In this document: piece by piece, positions 11,555 through 23,203 of the stretch
Layout: each line of letters opens with the position of its first letter
Numbering within the stretch: position 1 is the first letter of the stretch
Assembly (NCBI RefSeq): GCF_040869045.1
Contig: NC_090321.1
Span: forward strand, 179,957,596 to 180,021,595
DNA from: Eurosta solidaginis
Lineage: Eukaryota; Arthropoda; Insecta; Diptera; Tephritidae
Reading direction: 5' to 3'
DNA: 64,000 bases
Program-made: the position numbers and the translations under genes
Notes under the pieces: model-generated
Databases searched by the model: none
The model's input: only the letters and a program-made list of their open reading frames with translations
What the model was told of the DNA's origin: nothing

Positions 11555-13012
11555 ATGTCGCGCGACCAGTCTTTCCGGCAACCGGGCCGGAACACTCCGT
11601 TTGGAAGTGCAGGGAATTATCGGTGAAACCAGAACCGGGGCGGTAGTAATAGGGGGGCTTTCCCCAAGGCTAGGCGTCCCTTGGTGGTGCACACCCCAGT
11701 AGGTGGACCATATGTAGATCCCGCGGGGCCGAATATGGGCTCGAACCTGACTGACCCTCGCGAAAAATTGGACAGACCGGGAAGCAACAGTCAATTGAAC
11801 GCGCCCCTATTAAACGCGCATGATATCTCGGGGCTAATAACCAATGCATAGATCTATGCACCCGAAGGAGCTGGTGCTTTACCACCAAATCAGGAGACGG
11901 GAAATTTTGGGGACGCTACAAGTGACCGGACGAATTATCCAGGGATCCAGAACGAAGCTACTCGTGGAGGCTCGTGGGTGGACGTGCTACACCAGCTGTT
12001 CCAGGCTTCGCAGGAGGAAATGCGGAGAGAGATGGGGTCAATTAGAACCAATATGGACCAGCTCAACGCCGCTCTCGAATCCGCGCAGCAATCAAATCAG
12101 CAAAACAGGAACGCAAGTAGGATGGACCGTAACCCATTTCCAACGGGGGTACCGCCAATATACCCTGCTCCGAGCAATATAGTAGTGAAGCCGCAGGAGT
12201 GGAAAATCTCGTTCGACGGCACTGGAAGTGTAGCCGATTTCCTTTTTAAACTGAACACCTTGTGTGAGCGCACACAATGCACGGACGATCAAATAATGGC
12301 TAGTTTCCACCTGTTTCATTCCGGGCGGGCCGAAGAATGGTACTGGCTTTTCACTAAACAAAACCCAAACGCGACCTATGCCTTTTTGTGCTACTCATTG
12401 AAAAGAGAGTTTGGCACTTTGAAAACTGACCACGAGATCATGATGGAGATCTCCATGCGGAAGCAAAAAGCAAGTGAGTGTTATGACGTGTTTCACACGG
12501 ACATAATCTCCTTGAACGCGCGCTTAAGAGAGCCAATGTCGGAGCTTTTACTGATTGACATAATAAAAAGGAACGTCAACAGTAGCCTTAAGCTAATGCT
12601 TTTTAATGCGGACGTAAGGACCCTTCATGATCTACGCGATGTAGCACGCAGAGGTGAACAAGTGCTGAAAGAAAGCAAGCTGCTGGGAGCCACTTACCCA
12701 GGACGGCATGTAAGCGAAGCACGCGTGACAACACCGGACATGAGGATGGAAAACGAAGACGGCGAGATGGATCCGCAGATAGAGGCGCTGGAATATCGAC
12801 GCAACAGAAGACCGGACTATTCGGGAATCCAATGCTGGAATTGCCAGGGAATGGGGCACTCCTATATATATTGTGAGGAACCCATAAAAAATCCTTTTTG
12901 TTTTAAATGTGGGTATAAGGGTGTATTTACTCCTAAATGCCCTAGGGACCATCGCAGGCAGGGAAACCAGTACCCGAGCGAGAAGGCGGGGGAACCTCAT
13001 TCGGCTTCATAG
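11555..13012 (+). pseudogene. Gag polyprotein, two in-frame stops
   Basis: One reading frame runs from the ATG at 11555 to the TAG at 13010-13012 (about 485 codons), broken by TGA at 11624 and TAG at 11849; each could be a single C-to-T change. The intact downstream part starts at 11978. After an N-terminal low-complexity region comes a capsid-like helical region (about 12,180-12,680), with the motif GRAEEWYW typical of gypsy Gag. At the C-terminus is a CX2CX4HX4C zinc knuckle (CWNCQGMGHSYIYC), followed by a second knuckle whose histidine is replaced by Val. The product would bind and package the element's RNA. The end overlaps the pol frame at a slippery heptamer. Confidence 0.82.
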
Positions 13013-15791
13013 CTCCCACATCAGCCAGTGCTCGAGGCGTCGTCCCGTGCGCTGAACCAGAGGGTGAATCTCTGCATGGAGGTGATACGCTTCCGAGGTG
13101 CAGTAGTACCCTGGCAGAAGAGCCCTCAAAAGTGATAATAACTTACCCTGACAGTTCGAATAGTTCTGAAGCCGAGAGTCAAATGTCTTCATCCGCGATG
13201 GGCGAGCCGACTAAAATTCTGCGACGCCGGCATAGGGATGTGGCTTGCCAGACGCAACTTTCACCAAACCTAGAAGAAAGGGAACATAAGTATGAACAAA
13301 TAAGACATACCATTTTTGAACACTACCCGGTATCGGAAAATATTTTGAAGTGTAGGAAGAGATACCACAGGAGAGTACAGGAGCGTAGACTGCTGCAAGC
13401 CACCACGTTAACGCTTACAGAGGACGAAAGGCCTTTAGTAAAGGCTAAAATTAAAGATAGTTTTCTTGTAGGGTTGTTGGACTCGGGAGCCAACGTCTCC
13501 ATCTTAGGGAAAAATGGAGTAGAATTCCTAGAGGATAACGGCTTCGAATATCAGCCCTTACACGCGTTCGTATATACCGCGGGCGGCAACAAGCAAAAAA
13601 TTTTAGGCTCAGTATCCCTACCAGTCACCTTCAAAAATATCACAAAGGTTATTCGTTTTTACCTTGTTCCCTCATTGCTCCAAGAAGCATACTTCGGGGT
13701 AGATTTTTGGAGAGCATTTGCGTTAGCTCCCGAAATATTCCCAAGCGTAGAGTGTTTAGAGATTAGGCTCGAAAAGGAAGAGGAACTTAACCTCCATGAA
13801 TTGTCACCAGACCGGAAATTAGAATTACAAAAGGTCATCGAGACGTTTCCTTCATACGAGAAATTAGGCCTAGGGCAAACCAAATTAGTGGAGCATCACA
13901 TCGACACCGGTGATGCTGTACCTATAAAAAGCAAACATTTCCCTCTTTCGCCACCGAGGCAAGCCGAAGCTTATAGAGAACTAGACAGGTTACTCGAATT
14001 AGGAGTTATAGAAGAATCCAACTCCCCGTGGTGTAGTCCTGTAGTACTGGTCCGGAAACCAGGTAAAGTTAGGCTGTGCATAGATTCGAGGAAGGTCAAC
14101 GCGGTGACTAAGAAGGACTCATACCCCCTGGCTCATATCAACGGCTTATTGAGCAGACTGAAAGATACGCATTTTATTAGTGGCATTGATCTGAAGGACG
14201 CGTTCTTCCAGATCAAATTGACAGAGTCCTCTAAGGAAAAAACAGCATTCGCAGTTCCGGGGAGGCCTCTGTACCACTTCAAAGTAATGCCATTTGGTCT
14301 GTGCAATGGACCACAGACTATGAGTAGGCTGATGGACAAGGCAATCCCTTCGCGTCTGCGAGAGAACGTCTTTGTCTACCTGGCCGATCTGATGGTATGT
14401 AGCACTAATTTTGAGGATCACCTGAAATTGCTAGCGGAAGTGGCCCAATGTTTGAGAGACGCAGGGCTGACAATAAACGTGGAAAAAAGTAAATTTTGTC
14501 AGAAGGAAATACGCTACTTAGGATACTTGATAGGCAGCGGGTGTCTGAAAGTGGATCCGGGAAAAGTAGAAGCAATGCAAAACTTTCCGATCCCTAAATC
14601 CCCTCGGCAAGTGCGTAGGTTTGTGGGCATGGCGAATTGGTACAGGGCGTTTATTACCAATTTTGCTGACTTGGCAGGTCCCTTGACCGACTGTCTACGT
14701 AAGTCAGCAGGCCCGTTCAAGCTTACCACTGAAGCTATAGAGGCCTTCGAAAAGCTAAAAGTAGCTTTGAGTTCCGCCCCTGTTTTGGCCCAACCAGACT
14801 TTTCAAGGGAATTCGTAATACAATGCGACGCTTCCAAAATAGGTGTGGGCGGAGTCAGGGACTACGTCCAGCGTTGTGACACCTGCAAAACGGTAAAACC
14901 CACCAATCAGCAGTCGAGACCACCTATAGGGAGTACCTTTGAATCCGAAAGGCCATTTCAGCGGTTATATTGCGACTTTCTAGGGCCGTATCCAAGATCT
15001 AAGCGGCGTAATCAATTTCTTTTTATAGTATTAGACCATCTTTCAAAATACGTTTGGCTAAAGCCCATGCAAAGAGCCACCACTGTTAACGTTATAAATT
15101 ACTTCGCCTCCGAAATTTTCCCGACTGTAGGGGTTCCTGAATTTATCCATAGTGACAATGGTAAACAGTTTATCTCGAAGGAAATGAACCAATTTTTAGT
15201 AAATTACGGGGTGACGCACGTGAGGACGGGGCTATATTCTCCCCAAGCGAACGCGTCAATAGAGAAATTGTTTCTAAGATTAGGATTTTCCTGAAGGATA
15301 AGCCTGACCACACCGATTGGGATAAGCATATACCCGAAATTTTATCAGTTTTGAGAAGTGATTTTCATACGGCGATTCAGTGTTCTCCATACTTTGCATT
15401 ATATGGCCAAAATATGGTCCAGCATGCCGCAACGTACAAAATTTTAGCGAAGCTCGGCAGCCTTCGGGAAGACCAAGTTACGATAGTAAGCCGAACTGAC
15501 AAGTTGACTAATATTCGTGAGCAAATCCGTAAAAATTTAGATCAGGCTAAGGATAGGGGAGTAACCACCTATAACAAGCGCTCTAGACAAGTCAACTATA
15601 AGGAAGGTCAGGAAGTTTTTCGGAGAAACTTTGCCTTAAGTAATTTCAAACAGGGCATTAACGCCAAATTCCTACCCAAATACCTGAAGTGTCGCGTGCT
15701 TCGAAAAATAGGCAATGCACTGTATGATCTCGAAGACCTAAACGGGAAATTGATAGGTCGCTTTCACGCTTCGGACATTCGTCCGCAATGA
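12946..15791 (+). pseudogene. Pol polyprotein: protease, RT, truncated RNase H, integrase
   Basis: The frame is open from 12946, overlapping gag by 67 bases. Protease has LLDSGANVS (Asp codon near 13480). RT follows, but its active site reads YLADLMV: the first catalytic Asp is Ala (GCC, 14383-14385). After the first RNase H Asp (QCDASKIGVGG) the frame jumps near 14855 into RDYVQRCDTCK, so most of RNase H and the His pair of the integrase zinc domain are deleted in frame. Integrase keeps Asp in YCDFLG (14974) and HSDNGKQF (15154). A small deletion at about 15,257 shifts the frame and removes the expected catalytic Glu. The rest continues in the new frame to the stop at 15791. This copy cannot replicate by itself. 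Confidence 0.87.
12961..12967 (+). promoter_or_regulatory. -1 ribosomal frameshift site GGGAAAC
   Basis: The heptamer has the X_XXY_YYZ register in the gag frame (G GGA AAC). It lies inside the 67-base gag/pol overlap, and pol is in the -1 frame. GGGAAAC is an established slippery sequence of retroviral gag-pro junctions. A possible downstream pairing is CGAGC (12975-12979) with GCTCG (13030-13034). Confidence 0.72.
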
Positions 15792-16350
15792 ACCAGAAAA
15801 CGTTTCCTTGCCAAATTACGATTTGATTTTTTTTCTATACCCACCAATTGGACTTTTTTTGTCTGGGCGTTTTGGCGGTCGGGGACATCTCGCCCAGTAT
15901 TTTCCCCGAGCACTGACCTCATAGGATGTTCACCCGCGTACTCACCGAGGACCGTGAACACCCTGGCAGTCCACGCTTAGGTCGGACTAGCCTTTCGGAG
16001 TTTGGACGAGTTCTCCAGATCAAAATGTCTACACTTTTTGTTTTGCATTCCTGTGGGAGCGATACCCACTAGAAATCATCTTTCGGAGTTTTGACGAGTT
16101 CTCCATAACAAATGTCTAATTGCCGCAAAGCCCTTTTAAACTAGGAAACAGAATTAATTCCCAACCTGACTTAGTTTTTTTGATGGACCTATGTTGCCCT
16201 GCTAGCTTCGTAGTAGGACTTTGAGACTCTTATCTGAGGGGTGAGTCGTGCCCCACGTTGCTTGTCGTCGAAGATCCCTGGCAGTAGCTTCCCACAGATG
16301 ATCCGGTTTCCTGTTCGCTTCATCGTCAGGTCTCCAAAGCGACGCAGGTT
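15792..16350 (+). other. Retroelement region between pol and 3' LTR
   Basis: No env-like frame is present. There are hairpin-forming segments (GTCTGGGCG near 15,860 with CGCCCAG near 15,891; GTTCAC near 15,929 with GTGAAC near 15,954). A repeated phrase of about 40 bp, 'ctttcggagttt-gacgagttctcc', occurs near 15,993 and 16,081. No convincing polypurine tract is visible immediately before the 3' LTR, which is unusual for this class. Confidence 0.6.
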
Positions 16351-19300
16351 TGTTACGGTCTGCTGCTACGGTCTACGGCTACGATCCACTTGGGAGCGTG
16401 TTCACGCGAACACACCTAGCGATGTGGCGAAAGTGGCGATAAAAAAATATCGAAAACAAGAAAAAGACAACAGACCTGCCATCAATAGGAAGAAAAAGGC
16501 AAAAAGTTTTCCGGCTGCATAGACACGAAGAAAGATAGAAAAAATTTTGGTAAGAAATAAAAATCGAGAAAAATCGCCGAATTTCCGGCCAGATCGACAC
16601 CAAAAAAGATGATGGTGGTAAAACGTATTTACCTAAAAAAAAATAAATGTAAGGCGCGATAACCTCCGAAGAGATCTAAGGCCGAGCTTCTCTTCCAATT
16701 TGCGTCGTGCTCCTCTTGATTTTTCCCTACAAATTGGCCGGACGGGACCTACATGTTTTATGCCGACTCCGAACGGCATCTGCAAGGTAGATGAGTTTTC
16801 ACTGAGAGCTTTTCATGGCAGAAATACAATCGGAGCGCTTGCCAGACACTGCCGAGGGGCGACCCCGCTTAGAAAAATTTTCTTCTAATTGAAAAACCTT
16901 ATTTCTAAAATTTTGATGTTGCTTTGCCCGGGAGTTGAACCCAGGGCATACGGTGTGATAGGCGGAGCACGCTACCATCACACCACGGTGGCCGTATTTA
17001 CCTAGTGTGTTTATAAATGATTATTGGAACTTACAACGTGAACATTTTCCCATCAATGAAACAACGCCAGAATTAGATTTGCATTTAACCTATCAACCAT
17101 TAGGCATGTTCAAGTGGCAATTGTATGCAGCGCAGCAAATGTAAAAAATTGGGTTGTAATAAATCTTAACCTAGTGAGGACACTACCACCGGCGTAAAGG
17201 CCAGCACGAAGCTTTATCGCCACCTGGGTCATTTGGTCACCTCGGACCACAGCGCCAACCGCCACCAACGGTGCCTACTATTACCACGGGCATCACCATC
17301 GGTAGTACCTCCCCCAACTCCTTCATAAGCGCCACCACGAGCGCAACAACCATCAGACGTACCGCCACACCAGTTGCAACGCACGTAGCGGGGCCACGTA
17401 CATCGGCTTGCGGCCACTAATGGTAACACCAACAACAGGCGGTACCACCGACCCAAATACTAGCCGCATCTTTATTAGCTGCGTTCATACCGGCAATAAT
17501 ACTACTAGCGCATCCTTATTGGCTGCGTCCATCCCGGCTATAACAATACTAGCACAACCCGTATCAGCTACGACCAGACGGGCTACAATAAACCAGCTAC
17601 AATGACGATCACAGGGCAGCGAGTATAGGCCTGCGGGCATTCCAATTGCGATAACGAACATCAGCGGTTAAAGCGGTGAGTTCGTTCCACTACTGAACTA
17701 AAGTTATGTATTTGTAGCCTTAACCCTATCTTTTAAAATTATATTTTTGACTCCGCAACATTATGTAATGTTAATGTACCACCATACTCAAATTTAGGGC
17801 TATCACCCTATTGTAGAATCAAAGCAAATGTGCATGCGAATGCAATATGCACAATGACCGGAGGAAATGAAAAGTTAAAAAGAAAAGAAGCAATTCTTAT
17901 TGTACGTTCAACTTGTTGCATACTGAAAAGAAATTTTAACCAACACAAACAAAGCATATTTTAATGGTCATAGGTGTGCAATTTATACTGCCTGTGAAAC
18001 AAAGAAAAAGGTGTTTCAGGTATTAAAATTTGCTTTGCGTTGTGGTAGAATTTTACTATTACATTTTTTTTTTTAATTGATGCCATCGTGGCGAATATGA
18101 TTTTGGAGTGAGCAAAAGTGTTGATATTGTTTCGGTAAGGAATAAAGTTTTATTGTTAATTCAAGTTCAGTTGCATTATCAGTAAAATGCATTAGCTCTA
18201 TATTGAGAGACGCAAATAACAAGTAATGCGGGTTAGCTTGCGTTATCAAAACAAAACTTTTTGTTGTATACATTTTTTGGTGACTGAGTCGAACTAAATC
18301 CGAAACAATACCAACCCTGACTGTTACATGTAAAATAGTTAACGTTTCAACTGAACAAGTAAAACAATTTCATTAATTGTACTATAAGTTTAAAGGGTTC
18401 ATGTTTTACCTGAACAGGTGAATGACTTTGGTAATTTTTCCATGAATCTAAAAGCTTACGTTTTACTTGAGCTTGTGAAACAATATTTTTTGAGGGGTAG
18501 GATTTACCCCAAGTTTAGTCCTAGTTGCGTTTATAACTAATTTCTTAGTGCATAGTACATATTACTGTCATTATACTATGTGTAATACCGAAATGATGTT
18601 CAGTTAAACTCAAAGTAAGTTTAATACAACAACTATTAATTTTGTAAGGGGCCCCAATTATCAGAAGTTGTATCCAAACTGTACAGCCCTAAGAGAGATT
18701 TGTAAAACAAAAAAAAAAAAAAAAGAGGAAAGGGCAATTATCCAAATTTCTGAAAAAAAAAAGATTTTTTTTATTACATGTATAGTATATTTTTATTTTA
18801 TTACATATATAGCCTTTTTGATTGCTATATATTAAAAAAAAAAAAAAAAATTATTTATAAGCTTAAATATATTCAAAACCCTTGTAGTAAGAAGTAAGAG
18901 AAAAAAAAAGAGAAAGCTATGTTAGTAGTAATAATGAATTTTGAATAAAAGCTGTTAATAATATGGGAATGCTGGCGTCGCCAATGATTTAGAAGGCATA
19001 GGGTAAACCAGGTAAGGGGCCACCGAAATTTGGGTGCGTCGGTGGCCATGGTTTTTGAGGGTGGGCAAAGCACCGGGCGTCGCAACAACACCCGCGGCGC
19101 CCCTCTATATATTCGGCCCTTTTCTTTTTCATTTTAATTTTCAACTTTTTTTTGCAATTTTATTTTTCAGCCGCTTTTTTTTTCATTTTGATTTTGAACT
19201 TGTGGTAACCGGTCATTTCCGGTTCGGTAATTTTTTTTTGCTTCGTTAGATATTTTTTTTTGAATTTAGATTTTGAATGTCAACGGTCTGTCCGTGACAT

Positions 19301-19534
19301 CCGGTTCGGCCGGATGTTGTTTTATTTTGAATTTCAAGCGTTTTGAGTCGGTCTCTGCGCTTTTTGACAGTTAGTTTTGAATAGGCATGATATGACCAAT
19401 TTCTCTGTTTATGGCGCAGGAACAGTAAGGTTGGCAAGGACCCGCTCCAGCCGACAATGGCTAGCCACTGTGCACCAACACATCATGCCGACCGCCTTCC
19501 TTACTGCTTCCACTGAAAATGCGTATCCATAACA
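16351..19534 (+). repeat. 3' LTR (interrupted by SINE)
   Basis: This is the partner of the 5' LTR, starting TGTTACGG and ending CATAACA, about 2.8 kb once the SINE is removed. It lacks the Harbinger insertion, so it preserves that element's empty target at about 17,927. It differs from the 5' copy by scattered substitutions and one- to three-base indels. Confidence 0.92.
16625..17004 (-). mobile_element. tRNA-derived SINE, copy 1
   Basis: The insert at 16636-16993 is flanked by the perfect repeat GTATTTACCTA (16625-16635 and 16994-17004). The 5' LTR supplies the empty site. On the minus strand the head reads GTGTGATGGTAGCGTGCTC (A-box-like) followed by GGGTTCAACTCCCGG (B-box-like), i.e. a tRNA-like internal Pol III promoter. 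The 3' end on that strand is a T-rich tail (ATTTATTTTTTTTT) rather than poly(A). Related copies lie at 60,398-61,364 and 61,798-62,134. It is a SINE, not a functional tRNA gene. Confidence 0.88.
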
Positions 19535-19538
19535 CCAT

Positions 19539-20039
19539 ACGCCAATTCTTGCAACGGAATAAAAGTGCCGCCAGCCAACTAAGACGTAGTAATAATGGAA
19601 ATGTCCAAGGAATAAAATAGCAAAGGCGCCGGGTAACGACGAACTTCTCGATTGTTGAAACACGAAAGATACTCCTACGCAAAATATTGGAATGTAAGTG
19701 CGCTCTTCCCAATCCACAAGAAAGCTAATCGACTTCAAAACAGCTTTTGACGCGTAAAGGAGTTGCCGCTTTGTTGTTGCGCCTGAAATTGGGAGACCTG
19801 GAAAGCTTAAAAAGCTTTGACAAATGGCATGCGATTGGAAACCAATCGAAGCTTCAGGCAAAGCGACTTCCTATCGTTCGATTTCATGTAATTTATGCTA
19901 GAGAGTATAATTCTAGCAACTGAATTAAATCGCTTTTATTATGTTCGAAATTAGTTACAATATCATTCCTTAGCCAACACGTCGCAAGCTCGAAGAAATT
20001 CAAGGGCTTGCCAGCACAATTTATAGCTTCTCCACCGCA
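19539..20039. other. Unassigned sequence right of the LTR element
   Basis: No gene is recognised. A 150-codon minus-strand frame runs across the LTR border (19409-19861) and lacks any domain, so it was not accepted. Confidence 0.4.
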
Positions 20040-20215
20040 ATTGTCAACGGCGAATCAATTAGCGAATTCTCCAAGTTCCCCCTGAAACTAGGGGGTGGAG
20101 GAGGGATTGCCTGAAGAGTTCAACGTACCGGATATAGATCCGACAAAGGAACACCGACATCGATAATACTCTCCAAAACCTTCGGGGAGTGTCTTTATCG
20201 CTAAAAAAAAACAAC
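20040..20215 (+). repeat. CAA-tailed interspersed repeat, fragment
   Basis: A diverged 3' part of the repeat described at 40,250-40,636: 'caattgtcaac', 'ggtggagg', 'ggatatagatcc', 'ccttcggggagtgt' and an A/CAA-rich tail. Confidence 0.65.
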
Positions 20216-23203
20216 AACGCAAGTTCTGCCTTCTTCCCGTGTAGACGAGAATATGGTATGGCCCTTGGAGTATTCGGTAGAAAAGTTTTACGGTCCTGTC
20301 CATTGTGCCGACGGCAAGTATCTTAGGAGGTCTATTAATGAGCTGTATGAGCTTTACGCAGACCACGAAGGTGCTTCCATCGACAAAGCAGTTTGAAAGC
20401 AGAGGAAGGGGAGTACTTTCTCTGAGTTGCGATGGACAGGTGAAGGAAGATGTTAACCACCCAATTGCGATAGCTATCGCCGCTTTCCGACCGATAAATC
20501 TTAACGCCTGAATATTTAGCTTGTTGGTTTATGCTTCTAGGTACATTATATTATCGGAAGGCGTCACTCTCCATCTGAAGTGAAAAGTTACTGAAACGAA
20601 TTATTGGATTAGAAACAAAAGTTCGTTTTTTGTTATTATTTTTTTCTTATTTTCCCAATGATGATCACAAAAACTTAAAATTGTAGGTATATATGTTCGA
20701 TAATATCAATACATATGTATGAATGTATGTATATATTTTTTAATATTACATTTCGTTTTTTATTATCTTTTATATCTGAAATTTCTCTGTTAAATGTGTT
20801 AATTTATTTATTTGGATTTAGTTTTAAGTTTTATTTAACATGTCTTGTTTTTTTTTAGTGCTGTAGCATTTTATCAGGGATGTATTTAATATTTGTTTTT
20901 AACAATATGCAACACGCATAAATAATTATTTTTTTGAATTTTTCTTATTTACCTATCTGAAAATTTTTTTTTTGGTTATTTATTTTGATTTTCAATAAAA
21001 CTTGTTGTCTCATTTGCTTTTGTTGAATTTTATTTGAGTATTTCACTTTTTGTATATTCGGCTGCCTAAAGTCTTAAAAATGTTTATGCTATTTTTCAAA
21101 AATTCAACTAATTTTTTAATTTTTCGTTTGTTTTTAATAAATATATTTATTTTTTATTTAACGTTTCTACTTAAAAATTAATATTTACACCAACAAAAGT
21201 TATACAATTCATAGTTAGTTTCTAGTTTTTTGTTTATTTTTACTAAATTTCTTAATTTTATCCATTTATTTATTTTTATTATAACTTTCAAGTTGCTATT
21301 ACTAATACTATTTTGACTATAAATTATTTGAATGATTTTCTTCTGTTACTTTCAGTTTTCTATTTTCTTTTTCTTTGATTAATGATCTATGAAGAAGTAT
21401 GTGTTGTTGTTATTTTTTGTACTTTTAAAATTAACATTACTCGTATTTTCTTACTTTTCATATTTTGCTTCATATATTACATATAAACTTTGGTTTTTGA
21501 TATGACTTCGTTTCGAAATGAGTTCAGTATTTTATTCGTGTTTTTTTTTTTTTTTATTATAATCAAATTATTTCTTTTATTGCATTTATTTAATTGCTTT
21601 TACTAAATCGCAATTTTTTCTGTTCTTTATTTTTTTTTTGACAGCTTAAATTGGCGATCAGTCGAAAAAGTCCAAAATTGAAAAGGCTTTAATTTAAGCT
21701 ATTCTTATAGAAGGTCGTAACTGGAAAATTAAAAAAAAGTCGTATCGCAGTAAGCCGCTTGAAAAGGCTGGAGCTGCAAACAAATTTTTTTGGAAGAAAT
21801 AGGAATCCTTAATGCAGCGTTGCGCCATCATCAGTGTCGATTTTAATTCCTTTTCACAATTAAAAAAAAAGGACTTAAATCAGGAAACTTTTATATAATT
21901 CTCAACTTTTGAAAGATAGAGCCGTGTGTTAAAGTTCACGCAAGTGGAGAAAACTCCTGACCGTTATACACCTGGGAATGGCGAAGGCAATAATTTTGCA
22001 TGCGGTTCAAGCAACTCATTCTTACGAGTTCAAGCAACTCATTCCTACGAGTGCTTGCGCCCAAGTATTTATAGCGTAGCTGCCGATCAACCATTTGGTG
22101 GTGAACGACAACCACTTTCATAATTAAAGGATTCCATCGGTACCCATGTTGGATCAAGCGCTTCGTACGCGTGTCACAACTTCTTCACGGCAAAGTGGAT
22201 TGACCGCTGAGCTTGGAACGTGCCAATGAAAAAAAAATAGCCCCGAATAATGGGAAAATCTTTTTTCGATGACGACCACTGCAAAGCCTATGGTTTAATG
22301 GATTGGACCTGAAAAGAGTCGGAAAGTTCAGTCCGAAGAAAGTTAAGTCAGACAAAAACTCACCCAATGGGCTGGGGGCTCGACTTCCCCTCGCCAAAAT
22401 AGGGTCATACCTACATATAGGTTTAACCAAAAAAGATCCATAAAGCTACAAGCTATCCCCTGACCGAAATCACTCAATCAAACTCGGATCACTACCTTAT
22501 TGCAGTGAAATTTACCTCATTCTCCGCTCGGTTAAAAGCTTACAACAAGGAAAATAAAAAAAAGCTAGGCGTCCAAAAGTTGCAATAGCAACACACTACC
22601 ATCGGCTTCGCAACTCTACTCTCACGGCTCCTATCTGACAGCATAAAAGCCCCGTCACAAAAGCAGTTTTTCATATAGATGCGTTTAACACAATTTTATG
22701 CATATCTACTCAATTTCACTTATTTTAATGGAGAACGGCAGATCGAGCGACTCCAACGCCACTGACATGAAAAGCAGGCATCTTCCATTTTTTGTTGCAA
22801 GCAAAGCATAAGAAGAAGAATTTGACATTGGATTTGGCTAAGGGTGCTTTCACACTTTACAAAGTTAAATTATTTTTCCAACACCTTGGTAACATTTTTC
22901 ACAATTAAAAACTGCAATTTGACAAATGTATAAGACACGAAATATTTTATCAAGTATATATCTTGTATAGTGAGAATGCTTATAACAGCGATTCGAAAAA
23001 TTTTGTACGTGAATGGGCAAGGCGAAATAAACTTCATTTGCCAAGTCTGAAGTTCCTTTATATTTACAAATGCAACATCTTGGTTGATTGGGGCGATGCT
23101 AGTGGGACGCATAAGATTGCATTGTGGCTCGGCCATAAGGTAACCCGCCGAAAAGCACTGGGATTACATTCACGACGGCGGATACAAAGCGCCATCTGCC
23201 AAA
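20216..23203. other. A+T-rich spacer, no gene seen
   Basis: From about 20.6 to 21.65 kb the plus strand is strongly T-rich with many homopolymer runs. Near 22,010-22,055 a 22-24-bp unit (GTTCAAGCAACTCATTC) is repeated in tandem. Nothing here has a recognisable coding or RNA signature. Confidence 0.4.

Larger units (their letters stand above)
4536..19538 (+). mobile_element. Ty3/gypsy-class LTR retrotransposon with giant LTRs
   Basis: The two nearly identical blocks at 4.54-10.35 and 16.35-19.53 kb are the LTRs of one element. Both begin TGTTACGG and end CATAACA (TG...CA, with TGTTA/TAACA inverted ends). The whole is flanked by a 4-bp target duplication, CCAT, at 4536-4539 and 19535-19538. 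Once nested insertions are removed each LTR is about 2.8 kb and the internal region about 6 kb. The primer-binding site TGGCGCCCAACGTG matches the tRNA-Lys type. Very long LTRs with this primer recall the Osvaldo/Ulysses/Woot group of gypsy elements; that placement is inferred. Gag has two stops, RT has lost an active-site Asp, and the RNase H/integrase region is deleted, so this copy is dead. No env-like frame was seen. Compared by eye, the LTRs differ by roughly 1-2%. Confidence 0.92.

Noticed and set aside
12632..13000. 122-codon minus-strand frame inside gag
   Set aside because: Shadow of the gag frame with no recognisable motif.
15792..16350. Possible env gene of the gypsy-class element
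   Set aside because: No open frame longer than a few dozen codons on the plus strand between pol and the 3' LTR, and no signal peptide or membrane segment.
16920..16993. tRNA gene on the minus strand (also near 61,300 and 62,060)
   Set aside because: A- and B-box-like sequences are present, but no cloverleaf closes and each lies at the head of a dispersed repeat with target duplications. These are SINE heads.
4540..19534. Large segmental duplication of 4.5-10.3 kb and 16.3-19.5 kb
   Set aside because: The two blocks start TG, end CA, flank gag-pol with a primer-binding site next to the first, and are bounded by a CCAT duplication. They are LTRs, not a host duplication.
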